64,000 nucleotides of DNA from Saprospiraceae bacterium (GTDB taxonomy: Bacteria; Bacteroidota; Bacteroidia; Chitinophagales; Saprospiraceae), in NCBI GenBank assembly GCA_028285545.1, contig JANQPA010000024.1, forward strand, positions 1 to 64,000, written 5' to 3'. The notes beneath the pieces are model-generated. The model made no database searches, was not told the DNA's origin, and was given only the letters and a program-made list of their open reading frames with translations. This document shows, piece after piece, positions 10,258 through 18,864 of this stretch. How positions within the stretch are numbered: position 1 is the first letter of the stretch; each line of letters begins with the position of its first letter. Made by a program: the position numbers and the translations under genes.

Positions 10258-10623
10258 TTACACATACTCTTTGATCATTTCCTCACTTAATATCCATATT
10301 CTACCATACCATTCCACCTCAAATTCCTTCAAAATGGAGTTCATTGGCTTATCAGAATGGAGTTTCTTAAATAATTCGGTCAAAATCTGACTCGCAGCTT
10401 TTTTATCAACTAATTCCTGCTAAATCCAACCACCCCATATTTTAACATTTTTGTCATTCTTTTTCTTTTTGACTTGGTAAGCAGTCCCTAGAATACTTCT
10501 ATATTGTTCGTGGCCCGTACGGGCCACCAACAGGTTAGCTATGAAAAAGCTGAAATAAGCAACTTCCCCTACAAAAATCAATCCATTACCTTGGAACCAT
10601 ATAACCGTGGAACTAAAGAACTT
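10258..10623 (-). pseudogene. Decayed coding remnant after the serine hydrolase
   Basis: Reading the minus strand in the same frame as the upstream serine hydrolase, codons stay open after its stop until an in-frame TAG at 10420-10422. They then stay open for 53 more codons to a TAA at 10258-10260. The last segment has a believable amphipathic composition (it begins QELVDKKAASQILTELF and ends SEEMIKEYV). The part before the TAG includes a perfect palindrome and may be only partly coding. I see no plausible start codon context and do not recognise the family. It is best read as the tail of a dead gene or a mobile-element scar; a small intact gene in this 419-bp gap is less likely. Confidence 0.35.
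10510..10527. repeat. Perfect 18-bp palindrome GTGGCCCGTACGGGCCAC
   Basis: The sequence equals its own reverse complement and is far more GC-rich than its surroundings. It lies inside the decayed stretch between the two serine hydrolase genes. It could be a dispersed palindrome, a recombination site or a cruciform-forming site; there is no T-run to suggest a terminator. Confidence 0.5.
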
Positions 10624-10626
10624 ATC

Positions 10627-12135
10627 CTAACTCCCCGGCACCGCCTCCATCAACAAAGCCAAGGCCTTATTCAAATCCTGCCCACTTTTTCGTGACCCTT
10701 TGTAGTGACTTAACTTAACCACTACTAAATCATGAGAAGGTATGATAATGGTTAGTTGCCCTCCAGCCCCTGCCATGTAATAAGCCTCTTTGGGAATCGG
10801 AAAGGATTCCCTGCCATTAATCCAGAAAAAACCACCGTAGATAGGTCGGCCATCTGCTTCCCAGGCCGGAGCTAAGGTGCTGACAAAATCGACAAAGCCT
10901 TCCGGAAGAATTCTTTCTTCATTCCAAACACCGTCATTGAGATATAGGTTCCCCAAGCGAGCCCAATCCCGGGCTGTACCAAATTCGTAACCTTGTAAGA
11001 GGAGGTTGCCATATGGATCAGTCTCCATGACCATATTTCGGATGCCGATTTTATCAAATAAATGTTTTTGTGGAAAATTATGGTAATCTTCTCCTCGGCC
11101 TTCCACGCCTAATCGAACCAGGTAATTGGTCAGAGCTGGATCAGAATTTCGGTATCTACCAACGGTGTTGGGCTCCCATTGCTGCGGGCGAGTGGCGGCC
11201 CAAGAAAATGAGTTCACAGATCCGGTATACACGTATATATGATCAGGATAACCAACTTCGGGATCGAAATCGGGATCTTGAGGGGCTCTAAATCGAAGAC
11301 CACTAGACATTCTCAGAATATCAGAAATCCGAATCTTTGCTCTCGGATCATTCTCTTGTTCTTGCCACTCTGGAATAGGGGCTGCTTGGTCAAGAGTGTA
11401 TACTCCTTGTTGGATTAAAACACCCATTAAGGTAGCCGTTAAACTTTTACCCATTGACCAACTCTCTAAAGGAGTGTGCATATCAATCCCCTCTTTATAT
11501 CTCTCACCGATAATTCGGCCTCTATGGCTAATGACTAGGGCAGCAGTCATACCTTCTGGCTGAGCAAAAGCACTGTCCACTGCTGCATTGACCTTATCCA
11601 TATCTAATTCCTCTGGCATAGGATCATCTGGGAGGATATCTCCCATTGGCCAGGCTTGGGTGGAAGGATCGGGTAGTGTGCTGGCAATTTCCTTTGGTGA
11701 AAAATAAGGTTCTTCTTCACCCTCAGGTAGACAGATACAGCCTTGGTCACCATAATATTTTGCGGTTCTAACTACTCCATTTGGCAAGGTAATGTGAACT
11801 GCTTTATTTTCTCGATCTAATTGCCGATTGCTAAGATTGGCTCTTTGATCATAGGGAGCAGTGAAATAGCCAATGTTTTCTGCTGCAAAATCAAAATCTA
11901 AGCCCGTAATAAAAACAGCGGAACAAAGAATTTTGGCAAAGCCGGAAGCGTGATGGGAGAGTGGATCTCCAGGAACTTGTTCGTATTCAGTATCTAGCTC
12001 AAGAGAATCAGCTCTGGCCAACATCTTTTCTTCTGCGGTCATTTCAGGCGCGGTACTTTCTGTAGTGCTTTGTTGGCAAGAAGATAGAAATAGGCCTACT
12101 AATATCAGCAGACACAATTGTGTGTTTGAATGCAT
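10627..12135 (-). CDS. Serine hydrolase lipoprotein with long N-terminal region
   Basis: The 502-residue protein starts with a lipoprotein signal (FLSSC, Cys20). Residues about 60-150 form an extra region seen in a subset of Bacteroidota beta-lactamase-family hydrolases, with a Cys-x-Cys at GCICLPEGE. The catalytic domain has Ser227-Met-Gly-Lys230 (SxxK) and YRN near residue 318, and ends with AGAGGQLTIIIP. It probably works in the periplasm or on the outer-membrane inner face. It is transcribed away from the xylanase gene across a 169-bp divergent intergenic region. Its role is inferred only at the level of hydrolysing an ester or amide. Confidence 0.87.
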   Translation of the reverse strand: MHSNTQLCLLILVGLFLSSCQQSTTESTAPEMTAEEKMLARADSLELDTEYEQVPGDPLSHHASGFAKILCSAVFITGLDFDFAAENIGYFTAPYDQRANLSNRQLDRENKAVHITLPNGVVRTAKYYGDQGCICLPEGEEEPYFSPKEIASTLPDPSTQAWPMGDILPDDPMPEELDMDKVNAAVDSAFAQPEGMTAALVISHRGRIIGERYKEGIDMHTPLESWSMGKSLTATLMGVLIQQGVYTLDQAAPIPEWQEQENDPRAKIRISDILRMSSGLRFRAPQDPDFDPEVGYPDHIYVYTGSVNSFSWAATRPQQWEPNTVGRYRNSDPALTNYLVRLGVEGRGEDYHNFPQKHLFDKIGIRNMVMETDPYGNLLLQGYEFGTARDWARLGNLYLNDGVWNEERILPEGFVDFVSTLAPAWEADGRPIYGGFFWINGRESFPIPKEAYYMAGAGGQLTIIIPSHDLVVVKLSHYKGSRKSGQDLNKALALLMEAVPGS

Positions 12136-12304
12136 AAGGCAATGGTTGTTGATGATATAATAGAATGAAAATAAGGAAATGGAATGGAAAAAATATGATT
12201 ATTACTGATGACCTTTTTACTCATAATACTATTTAGGTATGACAGGAAAACCAAATGACTGTTTTCTGCACAATATTCCTATTTAATATTTAAAAGCTAG
12301 AATT

Positions 12305-14446
12305 ATGAGCAAATTGTATGCTGCCAAATGGAAATTCACTTTTATTTTTTCAATTCTTTTTTTTCAAATGCTGTCCGCTCAGGATAGTTATCATCTAAAC
12401 CTTCAAAATGAATTAGCCTCTAATTTTCAATTGCCACAAGGGAAATGGGTATTTGGCAATAATGAAGATGCTAAGCTAAATGCAGATTATACCTGGGGTA
12501 CTGTAGAAATTACTAATGAGGATGCTTCAGAACAAGCATTTTCAAAACTGGTTAATCTGAACATCACCGAGGTAGATGGACCGATTTGGAGTAGTGGTTA
12601 TGGTATCCGAAATGCCAATCCCATTCAGGCAGGAGATAGATGCCTTTTTGTAGTATGGCTGCGGTCAACTTCTGGGCCTGGAAAGGTTGGGGTAAGTTTA
12701 CAGAATGCCGTTTCCTTTGAAAGTGAATTTTCATTAGAGTTTGAGTTGGGGAATGAATGGCGACAGTACCTAGTCCCAGTGGAAATCTCTGCTGATTTTG
12801 CAGCTGATGCCCTCCAGCTGGTACTTTTGCTGAATGGAGGAGATCAAAATATTCAGCTTGGAGGCCTGGCTCAGTTAAATTATGAAGACCGGGTGGCCTT
12901 TTCTGACCTACCCAGAAAATATTATAATGAACTTTATGAAGGATATGAGGCTGATGCCGAATGGAGAGCAGAGGCAGCTGCAAGAATCGATCAAATCCGA
13001 AAGGCTCAATTGGAAATAAAGGTAGAAGATCAATCTGGCGCTTCCCTGGAAGGAGTATCTGTACAAGCCCGGATGTTACAGCATGATTTTGGCTTCGGAA
13101 CAGCAGTTGCAGCCCACCTCTTTGCTGGCAATTCAAGACAAAATAATGAGTATGAAAAAAAATTACTTGACCTGGATGGAAAGGGGCATGGTTTTAATGA
13201 GGTGGTTTTTGAAAACGCCACCAAATGGCGTGCATGGGAGGAAAATTGGTTTCAGGTAAACCCGCAACAGAAAGCCCAAACCATCGAATGGTTGAAAGAC
13301 AGGGGCATGAGAGTTCGAGGACATACCCTGATTTGGCCCAGCTGGAGAAACCTCCCTGCAGACCTTCGAACCAATGAGCAAAACCCTGAATACATTAAAA
13401 CCAGAATTTTAGACCATATTGAAGATATTGTTAATTATCCAGGAGTGAAAGGAAATATATCTGACTGGGATGTACTTAATGAAATTTCCATATTAGACGA
13501 CCTGGAAATGGCCATGAAAGGAGCCCCTGGATATCCTACTGGTAGAGAGATTTATGTGGATATTTTTAAAAAGTTATTAGAAGAAGACCCCAATGCAGTT
13601 ACTTACTTAAATGATTATACTGTTTTTGGAGGCGGCAGCTCTCCCTTTTATAAAGAACAATTAAAACAGTATACTCAGGAACTATTGGATGCAGATGTTA
13701 AGGTAGATGGTATTGGTTTTCAGGCGCATATAGGTACCTTTCCTACCGGAGTGAATGAGTTGTATGATATTTTTGAAGAATTCCATACCACCTTCGGCAC
13801 TCGCACAAAAATTACAGAGTTTGATATGAATCCCCTCATTGATGATGAACTGGCTGCTAAATATCTAAAAGACTTCTATACCATAGCCTTCAGTCATCGA
13901 AGTATGGATGCCATCTTAATGTGGGGCTTTTGGGATGGAGCTCACTGGTTTGATAATGCTCCGGTTTTTAATGAAGACTGGAGCTTAAAACCGGCAGGAC
14001 AGGCATTTCTTGATCTTGTATTTAAAGAATGGTGGACGGATGAGACTGGCTCTACTGATGGTTCTGGAACATATGGTTTGAGAGGCTTTAAAGGCACTTA
14101 TGAAATTGCAGTTGGATGCCCAAGTGGGATTAAGGTCGATACTATTCAACTTACTCAGGATTTGGATTATACCCTTTCCTGTGCTAATCTAACTTCAGCA
14201 GAGGAAGAGGCGAAAATCGGCTTAAAAGTTTTTCCGAATCCGGTTAAAGACCAGCTTTTTATCAATTGGAATAATGGTGAACCTGCTGATATCTATATTA
14301 TGGATATAAGTGGAAAAAAAGTAGGAAGTGCACTTCACGTCACTGGTGATACTCAAATGGATTTAGATCTCCCTGCTGGCATTTATCAATTAATGATAGA
14401 AATGAAACAGAAACGGATCACGAAAAAATTAGTGGTAGTAGAATAA
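12305..14446 (+). CDS. Secreted GH10 endo-1,4-beta-xylanase with T9SS sorting domain
   Basis: The 713-residue enzyme has a signal peptide ending at LSAQD, a carbohydrate-binding-like beta domain (about 30-200), a linker Ig-like segment with the GASLEGVSVQ motif (about 240-270), and a GH10 barrel (about 280-585). Glu393 in WDVLNE is the expected acid/base and Glu505 in ITEFDM the nucleophile. From about residue 635 a type IX secretion sorting domain follows (VFPNPVKDQLFINW, then DISGKKV and a LPAGIYQL strand). It should be exported across both membranes and attached to or released from the surface to cut xylan. No xylosidase or SusCD system is adjacent, so the product may be handled elsewhere. 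GH10 assignment is strong; exact substrate is inferred. Confidence 0.93.
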   Translation: MSKLYAAKWKFTFIFSILFFQMLSAQDSYHLNLQNELASNFQLPQGKWVFGNNEDAKLNADYTWGTVEITNEDASEQAFSKLVNLNITEVDGPIWSSGYGIRNANPIQAGDRCLFVVWLRSTSGPGKVGVSLQNAVSFESEFSLEFELGNEWRQYLVPVEISADFAADALQLVLLLNGGDQNIQLGGLAQLNYEDRVAFSDLPRKYYNELYEGYEADAEWRAEAAARIDQIRKAQLEIKVEDQSGASLEGVSVQARMLQHDFGFGTAVAAHLFAGNSRQNNEYEKKLLDLDGKGHGFNEVVFENATKWRAWEENWFQVNPQQKAQTIEWLKDRGMRVRGHTLIWPSWRNLPADLRTNEQNPEYIKTRILDHIEDIVNYPGVKGNISDWDVLNEISILDDLEMAMKGAPGYPTGREIYVDIFKKLLEEDPNAVTYLNDYTVFGGGSSPFYKEQLKQYTQELLDADVKVDGIGFQAHIGTFPTGVNELYDIFEEFHTTFGTRTKITEFDMNPLIDDELAAKYLKDFYTIAFSHRSMDAILMWGFWDGAHWFDNAPVFNEDWSLKPAGQAFLDLVFKEWWTDETGSTDGSGTYGLRGFKGTYEIAVGCPSGIKVDTIQLTQDLDYTLSCANLTSAEEEAKIGLKVFPNPVKDQLFINWNNGEPADIYIMDISGKKVGSALHVTGDTQMDLDLPAGIYQLMIEMKQKRITKKLVVVE

Positions 14447-14453
14447 AAATATT

Positions 14454-14490
14454 GGCTGGTGAAAAGATCCGCAGGAGCTTTTCACCAGCC
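14454..14490. terminator. Terminator hairpin between xylanase and receptor genes
   Basis: GGCTGGTGAAAAG pairs with CTTTTCACCAGCC around an 11-base loop, directly after the xylanase stop and facing the convergent receptor gene. The preceding A-run gives a U-tract only for the minus-strand transcript, so it may favour that direction. Confidence 0.65.
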
Positions 14491-14502
14491 CCAGATGAAA
14501 CA

Positions 14503-14528
14503 TCATTCAAAATTCAATCATTCAAAAT
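14503..14528. repeat. 26-bp dispersed repeat, copy 1
   Basis: The core ATTCAAAATTCAATCATTC followed by AAAATT recurs base for base at 38188-38213, in the same orientation. Here it lies at the 3' end of the carotenoid-operon receptor gene. It may be one member of a larger intergenic repeat family. Confidence 0.6.
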
Positions 14529-16949
14529 TTAAAACTCAAGGATAAACCCAAAAGTAGGAATAAATGCCCCTTGAGCATTGGCAATATTTTTTAAACGATA
14601 GCGCTGCTGATCATAAGGAGCGTTGGGATTAATAATCGTTCCTGCATCCGTCAGGTTACCTTCTGCATCCAGCGGACGATCTAAAATTAAGGCTTGTTGA
14701 TTATCTGCTGCTGCGGTAATATTTTCTAAATCCAGATACACATTGAGGGTCCAGTCAGCAAAGCGGTAGTAACGATCTATTCTAAGATCTATCGTATTGA
14801 CCCATTGTCCTCTTTGGGTATTGAGCAAGCTAAAATCGCGAATGCCCTGATTGGCAATGTCCCAGACCTGGCGTTGTGCGGATAGCTCCTCATCAAAAGG
14901 GGTAAAGGGTAAAGCGGATTGTACTCTCCAATTAAGACCTGCTTCCCATTTTTTACTAAATTTTTTGCCCAAAACAAAATTTACGATGTGACGGGCATCC
15001 CAGGAAGAGGGAACGAAATTGCCAGTCTTATCTTTATATTCACTCCAACCCAAGGTATAGGACAACATCCCATAAAAGCCTTTGAATAGACGCTGTTGAT
15101 AGAAAACTTCAAACCCGTAAGCACGACCCTCGGAGGAAAAATCAACGGGAAAATTTCCAAACACACCAAAGTCGGCAGGCAAATGAGCCAGACTCAGACT
15201 GTCGCGCAAAGACAACATATAATTAGGATAGTTTTTATAATAGGCTTCCACACTTAGTCGACTATTGAAAGGGCTGTCCCATTTTAATCCCGCTACATAA
15301 TGCCAACTTTCCAGGTATTGAGCCACGTTCTGATTGTCCAATTCACCAGAATTGCGGTAGCTTAGGGTCATCATAGGAGGAAGTTGGAAATAATTGGATA
15401 CACCCGCAGTAAGGGTGGTTTGTGGATTTAAAGACCATGAAAGAGCCAGCCTGGCAGAAAGTTGATCCAAAGGATTATTCATCTGCTGATTATAATTGCT
15501 AGCATCCATTCTTAATCCGAAAGTGACACCAAGACGATTATTCAATAACTTTTTACTAAGCTGTCCAAAAAGACTGTATTGCTGTAAGTTGATTTGGGAT
15601 TCATAATTAGCAGTTACTGGCCCATTTTGGGTAAAAATGCGATTAAATACATCATAGCTACCGTATAAACTTTCCACACCTGTTCCAAAATTTATCTTCA
15701 GACTATCCTTTAAAAAAGTATACTCAGCCCGCAATCGATTCGAATGTTCCCTTGAATTATACTGTAAAATGAGGTTGTCATCTACGCTTGAATCATTTCG
15801 ATAAAATTTTTCGGCACTATTTCGGAATCCACTTCTGCTTCCTACTGCTGTCCAATAACCGCTTTGGGTATAATGTTTAAATACAGCTCCCACAGTGTAA
15901 TTGGATTGATCACTAATTGGAAGGTTTTCTAATAAATAGCGTTGAATTTCGTTATTTCCTACTTTCTGGTTGAGCTTAAAATTGTCGATGGCTCCAATAC
16001 CCAAGAGTGTCAATTCATTATTTTCATCCAATTGAATATTGACCTTGGCAGTGGCATCATTATATATTGGAAGAAAGGCAAAATCCAATAGCTGAAGAAT
16101 ATACTGGCGATAAGATCTTCTGATGCTGAATAAAAAGCTGGTTTTTTCACTAATGGGGCCCTCTACTGCTAAACCAACCTCTGTGCCACCTAATGTAGCA
16201 GTTAGCCCCAGGCGATCTCTGCGCCCATCTTTTAAGGTGAAATTAAAAACAGAACTCAAGGCATTTCCTCTATTGGAAGGAAAGGATGAACTCAGATAAT
16301 CCACCTCTCGTAATTGGTTGGCATTAATGATAGAAAAAGCACCACCGGAAGCACCCTGAGTAACAAGGTGATTAATAACCGGAATTTCAATATCATCCAG
16401 AAAGAATCGGTTTTCATTGGGAGCTCCTCCACGGATAATGAGATCGTTTCTAAAAGAAGCCGTAGTAGTAACCCCTGGAAGAGATTGTATGACCCTGGAT
16501 ATGTCATTATCGCTACCTGGGTTTCGCTGAATTTCAGTAGAACCTAAATTTCTTAAAGAAATTGGCGTTTCCATTACTTTTTTGAAGGGAGCAGCCTTTA
16601 CCATTACCGTCTGTAGTTCCTTAGCACTAATTTTGAGACGGATATCGAGAAAAAGAGTATCTCCTTCTTTAAGCATGATATTTTCAGATACAAATTCTTC
16701 GTGACCTATTGAAGAAGCATTCAGGGTATAAGTACCTGCCTTTAATGGACCCAGCAGAAAATTACCGATCGAATCCGAATTGGTGCCTATCTTTAATTCC
16801 GGAATAAACAGATTGGCAAATGCTAGCTTTTGTTGACTACCTTTTTCTAATATTTTGCCTCTGATGAAGCTATTAGCCTCTTGAGCATTTAGTGAAATGC
16901 AAAAAAGAAGAGATAAAACCAATCCTTGTATTTTGAAATGATATTTCAT
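14529..16949 (-). CDS. TonB-dependent receptor of the carotenoid operon
   Basis: The 806-residue protein begins with a signal peptide ending at SLNAQ. It then has a carboxypeptidase-regulatory-like domain (about 25-110), a plug with LQSLPGVTTT and a VIRGG/DLIIRGGAPNENRFFLDDI-type segment (about 120-240), and a 22-strand-type barrel ending in the aromatic FGFILEF typical of outer-membrane insertion. It is the last gene of a four-gene unit, 6 bp after the DUF2141 gene, and follows phytoene desaturase and carotenoid oxygenase. This context suggests that it moves a carotenoid-derived or related hydrophobic compound, which is inference; the family also takes up siderophores, peptides and glycans. 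Confidence 0.9.
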   Translation of the reverse strand: MKYHFKIQGLVLSLLFCISLNAQEANSFIRGKILEKGSQQKLAFANLFIPELKIGTNSDSIGNFLLGPLKAGTYTLNASSIGHEEFVSENIMLKEGDTLFLDIRLKISAKELQTVMVKAAPFKKVMETPISLRNLGSTEIQRNPGSDNDISRVIQSLPGVTTTASFRNDLIIRGGAPNENRFFLDDIEIPVINHLVTQGASGGAFSIINANQLREVDYLSSSFPSNRGNALSSVFNFTLKDGRRDRLGLTATLGGTEVGLAVEGPISEKTSFLFSIRRSYRQYILQLLDFAFLPIYNDATAKVNIQLDENNELTLLGIGAIDNFKLNQKVGNNEIQRYLLENLPISDQSNYTVGAVFKHYTQSGYWTAVGSRSGFRNSAEKFYRNDSSVDDNLILQYNSREHSNRLRAEYTFLKDSLKINFGTGVESLYGSYDVFNRIFTQNGPVTANYESQINLQQYSLFGQLSKKLLNNRLGVTFGLRMDASNYNQQMNNPLDQLSARLALSWSLNPQTTLTAGVSNYFQLPPMMTLSYRNSGELDNQNVAQYLESWHYVAGLKWDSPFNSRLSVEAYYKNYPNYMLSLRDSLSLAHLPADFGVFGNFPVDFSSEGRAYGFEVFYQQRLFKGFYGMLSYTLGWSEYKDKTGNFVPSSWDARHIVNFVLGKKFSKKWEAGLNWRVQSALPFTPFDEELSAQRQVWDIANQGIRDFSLLNTQRGQWVNTIDLRIDRYYRFADWTLNVYLDLENITAAADNQQALILDRPLDAEGNLTDAGTIINPNAPYDQQRYRLKNIANAQGAFIPTFGFILEF

Positions 16950-16955
16950 TACGGA

Positions 16956-17432
16956 TTACTTATTCCTGTATTTCACCTTGATATTAATGGAATACTGCTC
17001 TTGATCCAGCGTAAACAGGGCTTTTTTAAACTTGGGAGGCCCTAATTTATTGACTACATTATTGGATACGCCATTACCCTCCTTTGGAATTCCCAATAAA
17101 TTAGTATCCAATTTTTTATTCTTATTTTCATCATGCATCACAGTTACGGCATAATCACCAAATGGGAGATTCTTAAATGAGTATTGAAGCGTATTTCCCT
17201 CAATAGGAAGCAGGATTTCTTTCAAGGCCATTTCTTTATTTGATGGGAAACCCTCTTTTTTATTAAATAAGAGGATGCCAATCTGGCCTTTTTGGTTTTT
17301 TAATCCTTCCACTGTAATTAACAAATCTCCTTTAACGGCATCCGTGTCATTGGATGTGCTCTGATTATTAAACCCTAATACAGAGATAAAAACAAACAGA
17401 TGAATTAATGACTTCATATTTTTTTTAATCAA
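16956..17432 (-). CDS. DUF2141 secreted protein in carotenoid operon
   Basis: The 158-residue protein has a signal peptide and the DUF2141 pattern: a beta-sandwich with KGQIGILLFN, then GDYAVTVMHDENKNKKLD, then a C-terminal KKALFTL strand. The family is of unknown function and secreted or periplasmic. Its ATG overlaps the TGA of the carotenoid oxygenase gene (ATGA, 4 bp), implying translational coupling, and its stop is 6 bp before the receptor. The conserved DxNxNxxLD stretch looks able to bind calcium. Its place between a carotenoid cleavage enzyme and an outer-membrane receptor hints at binding or trafficking of a lipophilic compound, but this is not shown. Confidence 0.85.
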   Translation of the reverse strand: MIKKNMKSLIHLFVFISVLGFNNQSTSNDTDAVKGDLLITVEGLKNQKGQIGILLFNKKEGFPSNKEMALKEILLPIEGNTLQYSFKNLPFGDYAVTVMHDENKNKKLDTNLLGIPKEGNGVSNNVVNKLGPPKFKKALFTLDQEQYSINIKVKYRNK

Positions 17433-18859
17433 TTTTTTTCAAAAAATGCGCCATGATATCCAAAAAGGATAGAATGAGGCAAATGAACTCGAGCTTGTTC
17501 CTGCATCGTCTTAGAATCTAATATCAGTAAGAAAGAGTTTCCCTGCTTACCATCTAATACCACGCTCAAAAGCAAGCCATCATCCTCGGATTTCCTATCC
17601 GGGTTAGGAATGAAAACAGCCTCTCCTGGATAAGTCCCTTCCTGATACCATGTCGAATGTTGCCCGGTATGAACATCAATTTTTACCAATTGGTTGTAAA
17701 ATTCATTTCTATTCTCTGGATTGATTCCGCAGCCGTAGATATAGCGGTAATCCTTGTTACCATGATAGCTTTGGTAATCTATATGAGGCAATTCAATGCA
17801 GGCTTCTGATAAAACCTTTCTTTCTTTGAGTTTACTTTTATCCAGATCAAAAATAAATCGCTCCATACGCCCGAAGGGAAGTTGCTCCTCGGTGGAACTT
17901 AGTCGATTATGGTAATAATGATCAATTATGCTGGCGTCTTTATAGGCAGCTAAATCCACTACTAATTGGTTGTCTACTTCAAAAGCATTGACATGGTGAA
18001 AGCTAAAAAAGGCTTCCGTTTTTATGGTCGTTTTTAACTTTCCGGTTTCGCGATCAATGATCAAAAAACGAGTGCCTCTATTCTTTTTCCACTTAAAGTT
18101 TTCAATAAATGGACGGAATCTGAATAATAATTTTAGGGACTGCACAACTAGGGGGAACTCAGCTATGATAAAGTATCGCTCACTCATACCAAAGCTATGG
18201 AGATAAGCTGGTTCCAATACTGGAATGGAGGCAAGCTCCTTTACCCCCTCGAGCATGGAATAAATCTTATAATGATTAATGGCCCCAAACTGAACTACTA
18301 GATTATAGACTTCATGAGGGTCCTGGTGAGGGTGAGCAGTATTTATACCACTACCTGGAGCTTTTTCATAGTGAAAAACGCCCAGAGACTCAAGTGTTTC
18401 AGGATCAAATTGTATTTGCATTAAGGGTTCTCCTAAAGCAAAAGCTTTATCACCAATTTTGCCAATATTAACCTTGGCACTATCCGTGATTTTTGGTTTT
18501 GGATCAAAAACTGTTTGTAATTTTTGAAAAATGGAGCGACAAGGATCGGTTGCAAAGTCGGAATAACTTATTTTACCACTTTCTTGTGCCGCCTGATAAG
18601 CCTCGCAGTTGATGAATCGGCTCCTGTAGGAAACCTCCCCTTTTGAAATACTAAATTTGTGTAGCATTGCCAGGCCGTCAAACCAGTGCTGCATCGGTTT
18701 GTCAACATTAACAATCCCTGGGCCATTTCTAATTAAATCTCCCTCTAACCAATCTGGAATTTCACCTTCAATAACAAGGTTTTTTAGTTCCTTTTCTTCC
18801 ATGTTTTGGCGAAAACCAGGCTGAAAATATCTATTCTCTGTTTTAATCATTGAATTCAC
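17429..18859 (-). CDS. Carotenoid oxygenase (RPE65/CCD family)
   Basis: The 476-residue protein belongs to the non-haem iron(II) carotenoid cleavage oxygenases, which split a polyene double bond with O2 to give apocarotenals such as retinal. The four iron-binding histidines can be placed in TAHPHQDPHE, LHSFGMSERY, FHHVNAFE and the C-terminal YHGAFFEKN. Length fits the family and no signal peptide is seen, so it acts in the cytoplasm or at the membrane face. It starts 5 bp after the phytoene desaturase stop and overlaps the next gene by 4 bp. Bacteroidota that make retinal for rhodopsin usually use the unrelated Blh enzyme, so this RPE65-type enzyme is notable. Regiospecificity cannot be read from sequence. 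Confidence 0.92.
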   Translation of the reverse strand: MNSMIKTENRYFQPGFRQNMEEKELKNLVIEGEIPDWLEGDLIRNGPGIVNVDKPMQHWFDGLAMLHKFSISKGEVSYRSRFINCEAYQAAQESGKISYSDFATDPCRSIFQKLQTVFDPKPKITDSAKVNIGKIGDKAFALGEPLMQIQFDPETLESLGVFHYEKAPGSGINTAHPHQDPHEVYNLVVQFGAINHYKIYSMLEGVKELASIPVLEPAYLHSFGMSERYFIIAEFPLVVQSLKLLFRFRPFIENFKWKKNRGTRFLIIDRETGKLKTTIKTEAFFSFHHVNAFEVDNQLVVDLAAYKDASIIDHYYHNRLSSTEEQLPFGRMERFIFDLDKSKLKERKVLSEACIELPHIDYQSYHGNKDYRYIYGCGINPENRNEFYNQLVKIDVHTGQHSTWYQEGTYPGEAVFIPNPDRKSEDDGLLLSVVLDGKQGNSFLLILDSKTMQEQARVHLPHSILFGYHGAFFEKN

Positions 18860-18864
18860 TTTAT

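Noticed and set aside
10420-10422. In-frame TAG as a recoded codon
   Set aside because: There is no sign of a UAG-decoding system, the segment before it is not clearly coding, and decay explains the stop more simply.
10504-10695. 63-codon plus-strand frame
   Set aside because: It overlaps the serine hydrolase 3' end and the palindrome, has no recognisable family and looks like a chance frame.
12564-13136. 190-codon minus-strand frame inside the xylanase gene
   Set aside because: It is the antisense shadow of a gene with clear GH10 motifs, with low-complexity composition and no family signals.
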